DNA of 53,186 nucleotides from an uncultured beta proteobacterium (GTDB lineage Bacteria; Pseudomonadota; Gammaproteobacteria; Burkholderiales; SG8-39): positions 1 through 53,186 of the forward strand of contig CAIUKQ010000271.1 of NCBI GenBank assembly GCA_903899705.1, given 5' to 3'. The translations under genes and the position numbers were made by a program. Positions within the stretch are counted from its first letter, which is position 1, and each line of letters begins with the position of its first letter. The notes beneath the pieces are model-generated. The model did no database searches. It saw only the letters and a list, made by a program, of their open reading frames with translations, and was not told the DNA's origin. Positions 25,598 to 34,290 of this stretch are shown one piece after another.

Positions 25598-27421
25598 TCA
25601 CTTCAGTGAAAACGCGAGCAGCACGTTCCCCGGTATGACGCCGCTGTGGTGCGAATAACCGGCGTTGGTGAATACCATGCCGTTCGCAACCGCAGGGCCG
25701 CCGTCATTGAGTGATCCACCCTTCGCCTTGACGCCGTTGACCGTGGTGAAGTCACGCACGGTGTCGTACTCCCACAGCACCTTGCCATCCCGCGTCGAAT
25801 AAGCGCGAAGGAACCCGTCGTTGGAGCCGGAAAAAACCACGCCAGGAATGGCGCTGACCGCGGCGGCCTGCGTCGGGCTGCACGGTTTTCGCTGGGCGCA
25901 CGACGGGTTCGGTGTGCGCCAGAGCGGCTCTCCGTCGACAATTGAGACGGCGGTAATGCTCCCCCCCACATTGGGATCCACTTCGCGCCCTCCTCCGATG
26001 CGCACCTGGTCGGTGAGCGCCGCATAGATGGTCCGGCCGTCAACCGCCGGTCCCCACAGGATGCCGCCGCTCGTGCCGCCGCGACCGACTTTGCGCTCCC
26101 ACACCAGCGCGCCGTCGCGATCCGGATCCAGCGCATGGATCATTCCGGATTTGTTGCCCGCCAGCAGAAGACGTTTTCCGTTCTTGAGATCCACCAGGAT
26201 GGGGGATGCGGCATAGTCGAAATCCGGCGCATCTTTCGCGCACACCACAGGATCTCCGCGCGGACAACCTCCGTTCCAGACATCCGCCTCGGTCGTCTGG
26301 CGAACCCAGCGGATGGCTCCGTACGCAAGATCGAGCGCCATGATCGAATCCGTTGTCTTCACCGCCGGAAACGAATAGGAATTGCCGGTGCCGATGTAGA
26401 GCACGCCCTGCCTTGCGTCGATGGTGGGCGTCGTCCATATGGCGGCGCCCGATGGCCCCCACAACTGCGTTCCGCTTTTACTCTTCTGCGTCGCCGTTGC
26501 CAGTTGGTCGATTGAATACGTCTTCCAGATTCGCCTTCCGCTCTCGGCTTCCAGAGCGACCACACTGCCGCGGAATTTGCAGCATACGTATCCGGGATCG
26601 GACACCTGCGATTCTTCACGCGCCGCAATGGGAACGTAAAGCCTTCCTTGATAAAGGGTGGGCGAGCCGGTTACCCGTGCAAGCGGGTGCTCATCCAGCT
26701 TGACCTTCCAGACCTGTTTTCCAGTGGCGGCGTCCACTGCATAAAGATTTGCGGCCAGATCACCGAAGTAGGCGATAGAGCGGCCTGAACGGTCATGCCC
26801 GATGGTGATCGCACCGCGCACGCCCGCTTCGGTCTCCAAGGACCAGCGGATGCAGCCGGTCTTCGCATCCAGCGAATAGACGTCACCCTCCCAGCTGCCC
26901 ACATAAACGCGCCCCGCATAGACCACGGGTTGGCCGCCCGCCGATGTCGCGCCGGGGAAACCAAAGGACCACTTGAGATGCAGTTTCGGAACATCCCCCG
27001 CCGCAAGGCCTGCCGCCTTTGCGGGCTGGAAGCGCGTGTTATCCGTATCGACGCCCCAACCGTTCCACGACGGCGCTGCCGCAGCCTTTGAGAATCCCGC
27101 ATCCGCCCTGCCGCAATAGGCTGATTTCGGAATCGGACTGACACCCGCGTATCGTTTTCCCGAGAGATATTCCGCCAGCGCGTATCGCTCCGCGCGACTG
27201 CGATCGGCACCCATCGCGCTCATCGCGCCTTTTTCGAGCGCCGTCACGATCTGCTCCGGTGCCAATTGCTTCAGCAACGCCGGGCTGGGAATGCGGCTCC
27301 CCTCCGCGCCATCGTGGCAGCGCGCGCAATGGTTCTGGAAAAGCGCCGCGCCATCCTGGGCCTGCGCGGTTGGGAAAGCACCGAATGCGGCCAGAAAAAC
27401 GATCAAGCATTTTATTTTCAT
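25598..27421 (-). CDS. Cytochrome c/PQQ-type beta-propeller protein (polyvinyl alcohol dehydrogenase-like)
   Basis: Periplasmic protein of 607 residues. A signal peptide (CLIVFLAAFGAFPTAQAQ) is followed by a small cytochrome c domain with heme site NHCARCHDGAEG and a methionine-containing downstream segment (KGAMSAMGAD), then a long eight-bladed PQQ-like propeller with repeated WK-, VYVGSWEGDVYSLDAKTG- and LYVPIA-type blades. This domain order matches quinohemoprotein polyvinyl alcohol dehydrogenase relatives, which oxidise secondary alcohols and pass electrons to heme. Actual PQQ dependence is inferred. Start 27421 follows TTGGAGAAAATGC. Confidence 0.88.
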   Translation of the reverse strand: MKIKCLIVFLAAFGAFPTAQAQDGAALFQNHCARCHDGAEGSRIPSPALLKQLAPEQIVTALEKGAMSAMGADRSRAERYALAEYLSGKRYAGVSPIPKSAYCGRADAGFSKAAAAPSWNGWGVDTDNTRFQPAKAAGLAAGDVPKLHLKWSFGFPGATSAGGQPVVYAGRVYVGSWEGDVYSLDAKTGCIRWSLETEAGVRGAITIGHDRSGRSIAYFGDLAANLYAVDAATGKQVWKVKLDEHPLARVTGSPTLYQGRLYVPIAAREESQVSDPGYVCCKFRGSVVALEAESGRRIWKTYSIDQLATATQKSKSGTQLWGPSGAAIWTTPTIDARQGVLYIGTGNSYSFPAVKTTDSIMALDLAYGAIRWVRQTTEADVWNGGCPRGDPVVCAKDAPDFDYAASPILVDLKNGKRLLLAGNKSGMIHALDPDRDGALVWERKVGRGGTSGGILWGPAVDGRTIYAALTDQVRIGGGREVDPNVGGSITAVSIVDGEPLWRTPNPSCAQRKPCSPTQAAAVSAIPGVVFSGSNDGFLRAYSTRDGKVLWEYDTVRDFTTVNGVKAKGGSLNDGGPAVANGMVFTNAGYSHHSGVIPGNVLLAFSLK

Positions 27422-27457
27422 GCATTTTCTCCAATATGAGGGGGCGTCCCCTGACAA

Positions 27458-28426
27458 TCACTCGGCTTTAATACCCGCTTCCTTGACCACCCGGTTCCAG
27501 CGGTCGGTCTCCGACTTCATGAGTCCGGCCAGGCGCTCGGGCGTGCCGCCGATCAGGCGCAGGCTCTGCTTCTCGAAAATATCCTTGACGTCGGCCTGCG
27601 CAATCGACGCGTTGATCTCGGTATTGAGCCTTGAGAGGATCGGCGCGGGCAACCCGGACGGCCCGAGCAGCCCGTACCAGACATGGACGTCGATGCCGGT
27701 GAATCCCGCTTCCTTGAAGGTCGGGACCGCGGGCAACGCCGGCAGCCGCTCGTCGTTCATCACCGCGACGATGCGAAGCTTGCCGGCCTTGGCAAGCCCC
27801 AGCATACTCGCCACGATGGGAGAGATGAGAAGATTCACCTGGCCCGCCGCCACTGCGTTGACCGAACCGGTATTGTCCTTGTAGGGGATATGCTGGACAT
27901 TGATCCCGGATTCCAGCTTGAACAGTTCCATGGCCAGGTGCTGCGGTGTACCGTTTCCGGGACTCGAGTAGTTGAGCGAACCGGGCTTCGCTTTCGCCAG
28001 CGAGAGCACCTCACCAAACGACTGGGCCGGCGTGTCGGCGCTCACGAAAAATCCCATGTCGCCGGTGGCCAGCAGCGCGATCGGCGAATACTGCTTCAGC
28101 GGCTCATAGGTGAACGTGGGGTTGAGCGCCTTGCTGATGATGAAACTGGTCGAGGTCATCAGCAGCGTGTAGCCGTCGGGCGCCGCCTTGCCGACCATGC
28201 CGTTGCCGATGCTGCCACTGGCACCCGCGCGGTTGTCCACGATGATGCTGGCGCCCATGCGCTCGCCCATCGCCTTGCCGGCGACTCGGGAGAGGATGTC
28301 CTGCGGCGTGCCGACCGAGAAGGGCACGATGATGGTCACCGGCTTCGACGGGTAGCCCTGCCCAAAGCAGGAACAGGAGGCGGCAGCCAGAACTACTGCC
28401 GCCAGACGATGATTCAAGTGTTTCAT
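27458..28426 (-). CDS. Bug/TctC-family solute-binding protein (Bug-6)
   Basis: Exported protein of 322 residues; signal peptide HRLAAVVLAAASCSCFGQ, then GYPSKPVTIIVPFSVGTPQDILSRVAGKAMGERMG. Ligand-region motif NRAGASGSIGNGMVGKAAPDGYTLLMTST. The PFSVGTPQD loop has lost the common glycine pair. The start has CAAGGAGACAAT upstream. It lies 36 bp upstream of the PQQ-like gene and 78 bp downstream of Bug-7, so it may deliver substrate or act as sensor for the exported-enzyme set. Confidence 0.9.
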   Translation of the reverse strand: MKHLNHRLAAVVLAAASCSCFGQGYPSKPVTIIVPFSVGTPQDILSRVAGKAMGERMGASIIVDNRAGASGSIGNGMVGKAAPDGYTLLMTSTSFIISKALNPTFTYEPLKQYSPIALLATGDMGFFVSADTPAQSFGEVLSLAKAKPGSLNYSSPGNGTPQHLAMELFKLESGINVQHIPYKDNTGSVNAVAAGQVNLLISPIVASMLGLAKAGKLRIVAVMNDERLPALPAVPTFKEAGFTGIDVHVWYGLLGPSGLPAPILSRLNTEINASIAQADVKDIFEKQSLRLIGGTPERLAGLMKSETDRWNRVVKEAGIKAE

Positions 28427-28504
28427 ATTGTCTCCTTGATGGGCATCTCCTCGCCCAAGTTGCAGGGGCGATCCCGCGTCTTCTCCTAAAAAACCAACGC
28501 CGCT

Positions 28505-29461
28505 TCAGTCAAGCTTGATTCCCGCCTTGGCGACCACCTGCCGCCAGCGTTCGATGTCCCTCTGCACGAACCCCGAGAACTCATCGGGCGAACTGCCCAC
28601 CGGTGCCGCGCCCAGTTCCTGGAACCGCCTGCGCAGGTCCGGCTCCTGCAGCACGCGGCGCGTCTCTGCCGCGAAGGCGCGCGGAATATCGGCGGGTACC
28701 CCAGCGGGCATGAACAGGCCCACGAACGAGTTCGCCTCGTAGCCTTTGAGCACTTCGGTGATCGCCGGGATGTCGGGTGCGGCCGTCGAACGCTCAAGGC
28801 CCGTCACGCCCAGTCCATGCAGCTTTCCCTGCTGCACCAGCGGCAGCGACGACGACAGGTTGTCGAAATAGACTTCCACGCGCCCGGCCATCACCTCGGT
28901 GAGCGCCTGACCCGCGCCCTTGAAGGGAACATGGGTCATGGTCGTGCCGGACATGATCATGAACAGTTCGGCACTCAAGTGTGGTGTGCCTCCCGCGCCG
29001 GAACTCGCGAAATTGTATTTGCCCGGATTGGCCCGGAGCAGCACAATCAACTGCTGGATCGAGCTCGCAGGCAGGGAAGGCGACACCACCAGGATGTTGG
29101 GAAAGGTGGCCACCAGTGTCACCGGCGTGAAATCGCTGATCGGGTTGTAGGGCATTTTGGGATTCACCGCGGGCCCCGCCGTGTGCGTCGTGCCGCCGCC
29201 CATGACCAGCGTGTATCCATCCGCCGGCGAGCGCGCAACGAATTCCGAGCCGATCGCACCGCTGGCACCCGGACGGATGTCGACCACCACCGCCTGCTTC
29301 CAGGATTCGGAGAGCTTCTGCGCGAGCAGCCGGCCGATCACATCGGTCGCGCCGCCCGCCGCAAAGGGGATGACCATGCGGATGGGCTTCGTGGGGTAGC
29401 TTTGTGCCTGCGCGCCGAACGCGCAGAGAACGGCCAGCAGGAAAGCTTCGAACCTCATCAT
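28505..29461 (-). CDS. Bug/TctC-family solute-binding protein (Bug-7), coupled to VOC gene
   Basis: Exported protein of about 318 residues with signal peptide FEAFLLAVLCAFGAQAQ and mature start SYPTKPIRMVIPFAAGGATDVIGRLLAQKLSES, a near-consensus Bug N terminus. SEFVARSPADGYTLVMGGG and THVPFKGAGQALTEVMAGRVEVYFDN are typical. The start ATG overlaps the stop of the upstream VOC gene (ATGA), a sign of coupled translation; two adjacent ATGs (29461 and 29458) make the exact start uncertain by one codon. A GGAGG ribosome site lies within the end of the VOC gene. Confidence 0.9.
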   Translation of the reverse strand: MMRFEAFLLAVLCAFGAQAQSYPTKPIRMVIPFAAGGATDVIGRLLAQKLSESWKQAVVVDIRPGASGAIGSEFVARSPADGYTLVMGGGTTHTAGPAVNPKMPYNPISDFTPVTLVATFPNILVVSPSLPASSIQQLIVLLRANPGKYNFASSGAGGTPHLSAELFMIMSGTTMTHVPFKGAGQALTEVMAGRVEVYFDNLSSSLPLVQQGKLHGLGVTGLERSTAAPDIPAITEVLKGYEANSFVGLFMPAGVPADIPRAFAAETRRVLQEPDLRRRFQELGAAPVGSSPDEFSGFVQRDIERWRQVVAKAGIKLD

Positions 29462-29832
29462 GGGGCCTCCACCGGGGCAGTGCCAGCCCACAGCCCGACA
29501 TCGACCACAATGCCCTCGGGACCTTCGAATTTTCGCTCGTAGTGCACGTCTCCAAGCTGGATGGTGTTCTTCTCCCGGGCGCCGGCCGCGAGAACACTTT
29601 TCATCGCAGAATTATTGTCCTGGGCGGTGAAGCCGATGTGTTCAATGCCATGCGCGTCCGGCGCGCCACCGAGGCCCAGCGGCAGAACCGTCAGGTTGAT
29701 GGTGCCGTCGGTGAGGTCGATCACCCCCGGATCACGCCGCTGCGCGATGCGCATCTCGAAGGCGTCGATGAAAAACTTTGCCATCGCTTCCGGATTCTCC
29801 GCGCGGTAAGCGATGTGTCGGATTTTGGCCAT
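29458..29832 (-). CDS. VOC family protein, coupled to Bug-7
   Basis: Single VOC domain of 124 residues: KIRHIAYRAENPEAMAKFFIDAFEM with the first histidine, then HGIEHIGFTAQD with the second, and a short C terminus with a KFEGPEGIVVDVGLW strand that places an acidic residue near the expected ligand. Shorter than the VOC proteins near 14 kb and closer to the one at 10.6 kb. Ribosome site AGGAGGATGAC. Its TGA overlaps the ATG of Bug-7, so enzyme and binding protein are made from one coupled message. Confidence 0.87.
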   Translation of the reverse strand: MAKIRHIAYRAENPEAMAKFFIDAFEMRIAQRRDPGVIDLTDGTINLTVLPLGLGGAPDAHGIEHIGFTAQDNNSAMKSVLAAGAREKNTIQLGDVHYERKFEGPEGIVVDVGLWAGTAPVEAP

Positions 29833-29897
29833 GTCATCCTCCTTGAATGGATCGGAACTTTACTCCCGATCGCATTCTCCGGCTTCGAATCCGAAGA

Positions 29898-30896
29898 TCA
29901 ATCCTCGATCTTGATGCCCGCCTTCTCGATCACGATGCGCCAGCGTCCCGACTCCGCCTTGAGGAATTTCCCGAAGGCATCGCGTCCCAGCGGCTGCCCC
30001 TCCCCGCCGGCCGCGATCAGCCGCTTCTGGTAGTCATCGGAGGAGCCGATGGAAACCAGTGTTTCACTCAGGCGGTTGGCGATGCCTTCGGGAAGGCCCG
30101 CCGGCGCGAACACCCCAAACCACGCCGACACAACGAAATCGGGAATGCCGATCTCAGCCATCGTGGGCAGGTTCGGCAGAAACGCCGACCGTGTCGCCTG
30201 CGCCATGCCCACGCCGCGAATCTGGCCGGCGTCGACGGCCTTGGCGAGCAGCGTTCGCGATCCGCCAAACAGCTCCACTTCGCCGGAAATGACGGCAAGA
30301 GTCGCCGGCGCGCCGCCGTTATAGGGAATATGAGTGAGCTCCATGCCCGTGCGTTGCTTGAAGAGTTCGAGCACCAGGTGATTGATGCCGCCGTTGCCGG
30401 CGCTGGAGAAGCGCAGGCCACCGGGTTTGGAACGGGCCAGTTCAAGGAGTTCCTTGACACTGCGCGCCGGCACCTTCGCATTCGCCACGATCAACAGGTA
30501 GACGTCCCCCACTTTGGCAAGCGGCACGAAATCCTTCTCGGCGTCATAGGGAAGCTTGCGTTTCAGGATGGGCAACAGCGTGTGCGTATCCTGCTGCGCA
30601 AACAGCAGGTTGTAGCCGTCGGCCGGTGCGCGCGCCGCCACTTCGGTGCCGACAATGCCGCTGGCGCCGACACGGTTCTCCACGACCACGGCGGTATTCA
30701 ACCGTTCGCCGAGCTGCTGCGATACCAGCCGCGCAAGCACATCGGTGGAGGCGCCCGGCGGATAGGCGACGACCATGTGTATCGGCTTGGCCGGATACGG
30801 CTGTGCATGCAGCGCGGCCGGGGCCGCTAATGTCAGCATTGCCGCAAGCCCGCGGGCGGAAAACATCCTGTGTAGCCGGCTTCCCTTGGGTGTCAT
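29898..30896 (-). CDS. Bug/TctC-family solute-binding protein (Bug-8), coupled to VOC gene
   Basis: Exported protein of about 332 residues; signal region SARGLAAMLTLAAPAALHAQ and mature start PYPAKPIHMVVAYPPGASTDVLARLVSQQLGERL. The ligand loop AYPPGASTD is distinct from Bug-7. Further motifs are NRVGASGIVGTEVAARAPADGYNLLFAQQ and THIPYNGGAPATLAVISGEVELFGG. The ATG at 30896 overlaps the stop codon of the upstream VOC gene (ATGA). It ends 65 bp before the VOC/Bug-7 pair, giving the order VOC-Bug-VOC-Bug on one strand. Confidence 0.9.
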   Translation of the reverse strand: MTPKGSRLHRMFSARGLAAMLTLAAPAALHAQPYPAKPIHMVVAYPPGASTDVLARLVSQQLGERLNTAVVVENRVGASGIVGTEVAARAPADGYNLLFAQQDTHTLLPILKRKLPYDAEKDFVPLAKVGDVYLLIVANAKVPARSVKELLELARSKPGGLRFSSAGNGGINHLVLELFKQRTGMELTHIPYNGGAPATLAVISGEVELFGGSRTLLAKAVDAGQIRGVGMAQATRSAFLPNLPTMAEIGIPDFVVSAWFGVFAPAGLPEGIANRLSETLVSIGSSDDYQKRLIAAGGEGQPLGRDAFGKFLKAESGRWRIVIEKAGIKIED

Positions 30897-31498
30897 GGCT
30901 GGTCCCCCGTGACTTTGGCAATCCACTGCGGATCATCCCAAAGCGTGCGCAGCTCTTCGATGACATTGTTTTTTGCCTGGGTGGCATCTCGAATGACGGA
31001 AGGTTCTTCGTGAACATGGTCGCAGGAGGCCTCGAGCCGCGCGCCATGGGGATCGTAGAAATAGACGGAATATCCCGGTCCACTGACCATTTTCGAAGGG
31101 CCGCGATATTCGATGCCGCGAGCCTTGAGCCGTTCAAGCAGCGCTTCGAACGCGGCTTGCGGGCGCACCACGAAGGATAAATGCTGCATGCCGCCGATCG
31201 CGTCCCGGTCGCTTTGGGGTTTCTCTCCCTTGGGGATTTCAAAGAATGCGAGCAGGCTGTCGTTGCCCATGTCGAAGAAGTAGTGGCGGATGTTCTCGAA
31301 CGGCGGATTTCCGCGGTTTGTCGAACCGGTACCAAGACCCGGGGGCACCTTCATGGCATGCACGAGTTTCATGCCCAGGACTTCGGTGTAGAAGTCGATG
31401 GTGACCTTCATGTCGTCGGTTGTGAGCACCAGGTGGTGCACACCACGAACCGGGAGTGCTTTCTTGTTTGATGCGGTTAGTGCCGCTGCTTCAGCCAT
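30893..31498 (-). CDS. VOC family dioxygenase-like protein, coupled to Bug-8
   Basis: Protein of 201 residues of the extradiol-dioxygenase-like VOC group: VRGVHHLVLTTDDMKVTIDFYTEVLGMKLVHA at the N terminus, MQHLSFVVRPQAAFEALLERLKARG in the middle, YSVYFYDPHGARLEASCDHVHEEP with the glutamate of the metal site. It has an extra C-terminal helix region after the domain (NNVIEELRTLWDDPQW). The start at 31498 has a CTGGAGGCGACC site. Its TGA overlaps the Bug-8 start. Confidence 0.88.
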   Translation of the reverse strand: MAEAAALTASNKKALPVRGVHHLVLTTDDMKVTIDFYTEVLGMKLVHAMKVPPGLGTGSTNRGNPPFENIRHYFFDMGNDSLLAFFEIPKGEKPQSDRDAIGGMQHLSFVVRPQAAFEALLERLKARGIEYRGPSKMVSGPGYSVYFYDPHGARLEASCDHVHEEPSVIRDATQAKNNVIEELRTLWDDPQWIAKVTGDQP

Positions 31499-31534
31499 GG
31501 TCGCCTCCAGTGATCCGTATTTCATTCCGCATGC

Positions 31535-31714
31535 TCACTCCACTTTGATGCCGGCCCTACGAGTCACCGAGGCCCATTTCGTCACTTCGGTTTGCAAATA
31601 GCGTGCAAGGTAATCCGCTGAACTAGCCACGATATCGATGCCCAGTCCGGCGAACCGCTCCCGGACATCGGAGCGCCGCAAGCAGAACAGACGCTCCCGT
31701 GAATGCTCCCGGTT
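31535..31714 (-). pseudogene. C-terminal remnant of a Bug/TctC gene
   Basis: No start codon and only 59 codons, bounded upstream by an in-frame TGA. The translated sequence reads ERFAGLGIDIVASSADYLARYLQTEV and ends TKWASVTRRAGIKVE, which matches the C-terminal ends of the intact Bug proteins in this window (compare the KAAGIKIQE and EKAGIKIED endings). The upstream 250-260 codons are gone; the next gene's stop codon lies immediately beyond. This is a deletion remnant between an amidohydrolase gene and the VOC/Bug-8 pair. Confidence 0.82.
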
Positions 31715-31723
31715 TCATTTCAC

Positions 31724-32734
31724 TCACGCAGTGGCAAGGCGCGGGAACAGTTTCAACGCATTGTCGCGGTAGATCATCTGCCGCAACTTGTCATCCAGCA
31801 GCGGATTGGAGTCGAGCGCCCTGATCATGTCATCGGCCATGTTCTCCGGGCAATACGGCCAGTCGCTGCCGAACAGGATCTTGTCGTGATCCACGGCCTG
31901 CAGCACGCTGCCAATCGACTGCGGCCCGGCCGAAAGCGCGGTATCCACCCAGAAGCGCCGCACCTTGGAGAGAACGAAATCCTTCGTGATTTTCCCGGCA
32001 TGGTTGGTCATGAAAGGTGACTGATACTGGCTGAGCCAGGGCTCTTCGGTCATCTGCCGCTCCATGATTTCACCAAGCCTCCAGGAGAAGAACGGCAGAG
32101 TGCCGCCCGCGTGGGCAAGGATGAAGCGAATTCGCGGAAAGCGATCCAGCACATCATTGAAGAGGATGTTCAGCCCGGCGCGCGTGGTGTCGAACAGGAA
32201 CTCCCCCAGGAAGTTGCCGATGCCGTCGTTGAATCCCTTGCGAATCTGCGGCGCGATGGGATGGTTGTTGGGGTGTATGAAGCACACCGCCGAGCGGTCA
32301 TCCAGCACTTTCAGGAACGGATCCCACTCCGGCTGGCCGGGATAGATGCCGTTGTAATTCGAGAGCAGCACCACGCCGTCCGCCTTGAGCGTGTCCAATG
32401 CATAAATCGCCGACTCGCAGGCGCCCTCCACATCCGGCATCGCGGTGATGGCGAACTGGCCGAATCCCTTGGGATGCTGCGCGATGAATTCGGCCAGGTC
32501 CTCATTGCAGCGGCGCGCCAGGTCACGCGCCTTGGCGTCATCGCCGAAATGCGCACCCGGAACCGCCAGCGACAGAATCCCGGTACCGATGCCCTGGCGC
32601 TTGCTGAACTCAAGCGCCATCTGCCGTGACCAGTCGGGCGTGCGGATGATGCCGCCGATATGGCTGATAGCCTCCTTGTAGGGCTTGTTCATTGCGTGGT
32701 AGTGGACGTCTATGCGGTCATTGCGGGCTGCCAT
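31724..32734 (-). CDS. Amidohydrolase-2 family protein (ACMSD/6-MSA decarboxylase-like)
   Basis: Cytoplasmic TIM-barrel protein of 336 residues. It starts with RIDVHYHAMNKPY (the metal HxH as HYH), contains FIHPNNHPIAPQIR and FILAHAGGTLPFFSWRL near the middle, and LFGSDWPYCPEN near the end with the late metal aspartate. This motif set matches 2-amino-3-carboxymuconate-semialdehyde and 6-methylsalicylate decarboxylases. No signal peptide, unlike the amidohydrolase at 24.4 kb. The Bug remnant immediately downstream suggests that an amidohydrolase-Bug pair once existed here. Confidence 0.9.
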   Translation of the reverse strand: MAARNDRIDVHYHAMNKPYKEAISHIGGIIRTPDWSRQMALEFSKRQGIGTGILSLAVPGAHFGDDAKARDLARRCNEDLAEFIAQHPKGFGQFAITAMPDVEGACESAIYALDTLKADGVVLLSNYNGIYPGQPEWDPFLKVLDDRSAVCFIHPNNHPIAPQIRKGFNDGIGNFLGEFLFDTTRAGLNILFNDVLDRFPRIRFILAHAGGTLPFFSWRLGEIMERQMTEEPWLSQYQSPFMTNHAGKITKDFVLSKVRRFWVDTALSAGPQSIGSVLQAVDHDKILFGSDWPYCPENMADDMIRALDSNPLLDDKLRQMIYRDNALKLFPRLATA

Positions 32735-32832
32735 GGTCTTTCTGTCTCCCTTGAAAAGTGCGGGGGTTTCGAGCCGGAATCCGCGGGCCTTGTATCACGC
32801 GTGGATATACCTGCACATGAAAATAATTTTTG

Positions 32833-33099
32833 CTACTCGCGCTCGGAAGATTGGTCCGACCAGCGCCGGCCCGACCCCGAAAATCCGTCATCTGAAAAAT
32901 CGTCCCCATCCAGGTCGTTTTCCGGCGGATCAAAATTATCCAGTTCCTTGAGCAGCAACTGCATCCGCAATTCTGCCGCCGCATCTTTCTTCTCTTCCTT
33001 GGCCAGTGTCTTGACGACGGCGGAAGCGCCTTCAAAATCGCGCTTACTCTTGATTGATCGTACCTTGTGATGGCTTCTGGTCTGGCTATGCTTGGTCAT
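32833..33099 (-). CDS. Small charged hypothetical protein
   Basis: Unrecognised 88-residue ORF. The first 30 residues are basic and histidine/serine-rich (TKHSQTRSHHKVRSIKSKRD), the middle is a predicted helix (TLAKEEKKDAAAELRMQLLLKEL) and the end is acidic and disordered-looking (PENDLDGDDFSDDGFSG). A GGGGG-containing site precedes the ATG at 33099. No domain is recognised. Its base composition is less GC-rich than the neighbours. It could be a genuine small gene or a chance ORF; the biased, ordered charge pattern favours the former. Confidence 0.45.
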   Translation of the reverse strand: MTKHSQTRSHHKVRSIKSKRDFEGASAVVKTLAKEEKKDAAAELRMQLLLKELDNFDPPENDLDGDDFSDDGFSGSGRRWSDQSSERE

Positions 33100-33278
33100 G
33101 TGTGGCCCCCCACTCGAATATCCCTGCGCACATAGGTCAACGTCAGCGAAGTTCCAGTATGCGCTTGACTGAAGTTTTGAGTTGTATCGGCGGGGCGACC
33201 CACGCGCAACGGTTTGCCGAACCGCCTCCAATCAATGTGCGCCAAACATTCATCCGGGTCGGGCAATGAATTTCAGTC

Positions 33279-34214
33279 TCAAAACACAATAACGAGACGC
33301 CCGCGCGTCCCTTTCGCCTCGAGCCGGCGATGCGCCTCAACAGCCTTGTCCGCAGGGAATATGGCGGCAACCCGAAGACTGATTTGCCCCACCTCGACCT
33401 GCTGCCGCAACCGGTTGAGCAAATCAGCGCGGTGGTTGTAGTCGCGCACCGATGTCTTGTGGAACGTGATGCCCCGTTCGTTGCCGCTCCAACTGCGTAC
33501 TGAAACAAAGCCGCCCCCGTCGCGCACCGCAGCCACGGCAAGGCCGCTCTGGAACGAACCGTCGGCAAGTCCATCGACACCTTCAGGCGCAACCTTCCGG
33601 ATCTGCGCGGCGATGTCATCGCCCCGGGGCACCACGATATCGGCACCCATCGAACGAACGAGTTCCTGATCGGCTCCTGACGCATCGGCAATGACACGCA
33701 ATCCATCGGACTTCGCCAACTGGATGACATACCCCCCATAGCATCCCGCCGCGCCGGTCACGGCCAGAGTCTGGCCCGGACGCAGCGCAAGCTGATCGAG
33801 CGACTGGCGAGCGGTCAATCCGTTCATGGGCAGTGTCGCCGCCTCGATCAACGTCACAACCGAAGGAGCGGCGACTACGCAGTCAGCCGGCAAAACGATG
33901 CTTTCCCGATATCCGCCATGGCTGCCGCTGTTCACCACCATCGCCATCACCTTGTCACCAACTGCAAGATCCGTGGCGGTACCCGGCCCGATTTCGTCGA
34001 TGACACCGGCAACGTCCATTCCGGGCACGTAGGGCGGCGGAATATTGCGAAGGGATTCGGCCCTCGTTCCTTTACGAAGGGACGTATCGGTCGGGTTGAC
34101 GGTCGCGGCGTTCACGCGAATCCGCACCTGCCCGGCTTCGGCATGCGTCTCTGGCAGGTCGATCACCTGCAGTACTTCCGGACCACCAAATTCAAAGAAA
34201 CCTACAGCGCGCAT
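33279..34214 (-). CDS. Medium-chain dehydrogenase/reductase (quinone oxidoreductase-like)
   Basis: MDR-superfamily NADPH-dependent reductase of 311 residues, cytoplasmic. The N-terminal GroES-like domain starts MRAVGFFEFGGPEVLQVIDLPE, and the nucleotide-binding domain has AVTGAAGCYGGYVIQLAKSDGLRVIADAS. There is no catalytic-zinc cysteine/histidine set, so it fits the zinc-independent quinone oxidoreductase branch. It lies 76 bp downstream of Bug-9. A role in reducing an enone or quinone intermediate of the local pathways is likely but not provable. Confidence 0.9.
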   Translation of the reverse strand: MRAVGFFEFGGPEVLQVIDLPETHAEAGQVRIRVNAATVNPTDTSLRKGTRAESLRNIPPPYVPGMDVAGVIDEIGPGTATDLAVGDKVMAMVVNSGSHGGYRESIVLPADCVVAAPSVVTLIEAATLPMNGLTARQSLDQLALRPGQTLAVTGAAGCYGGYVIQLAKSDGLRVIADASGADQELVRSMGADIVVPRGDDIAAQIRKVAPEGVDGLADGSFQSGLAVAAVRDGGGFVSVRSWSGNERGITFHKTSVRDYNHRADLLNRLRQQVEVGQISLRVAAIFPADKAVEAHRRLEAKGTRGRLVIVF

Positions 34215-34290
34215 TGCGTCCTCGTTCCATGAAAGATTCAGAATAAATCGGGGCCCGGTTCAACGCAGGCAGACCCGGTTACGTAGATCA

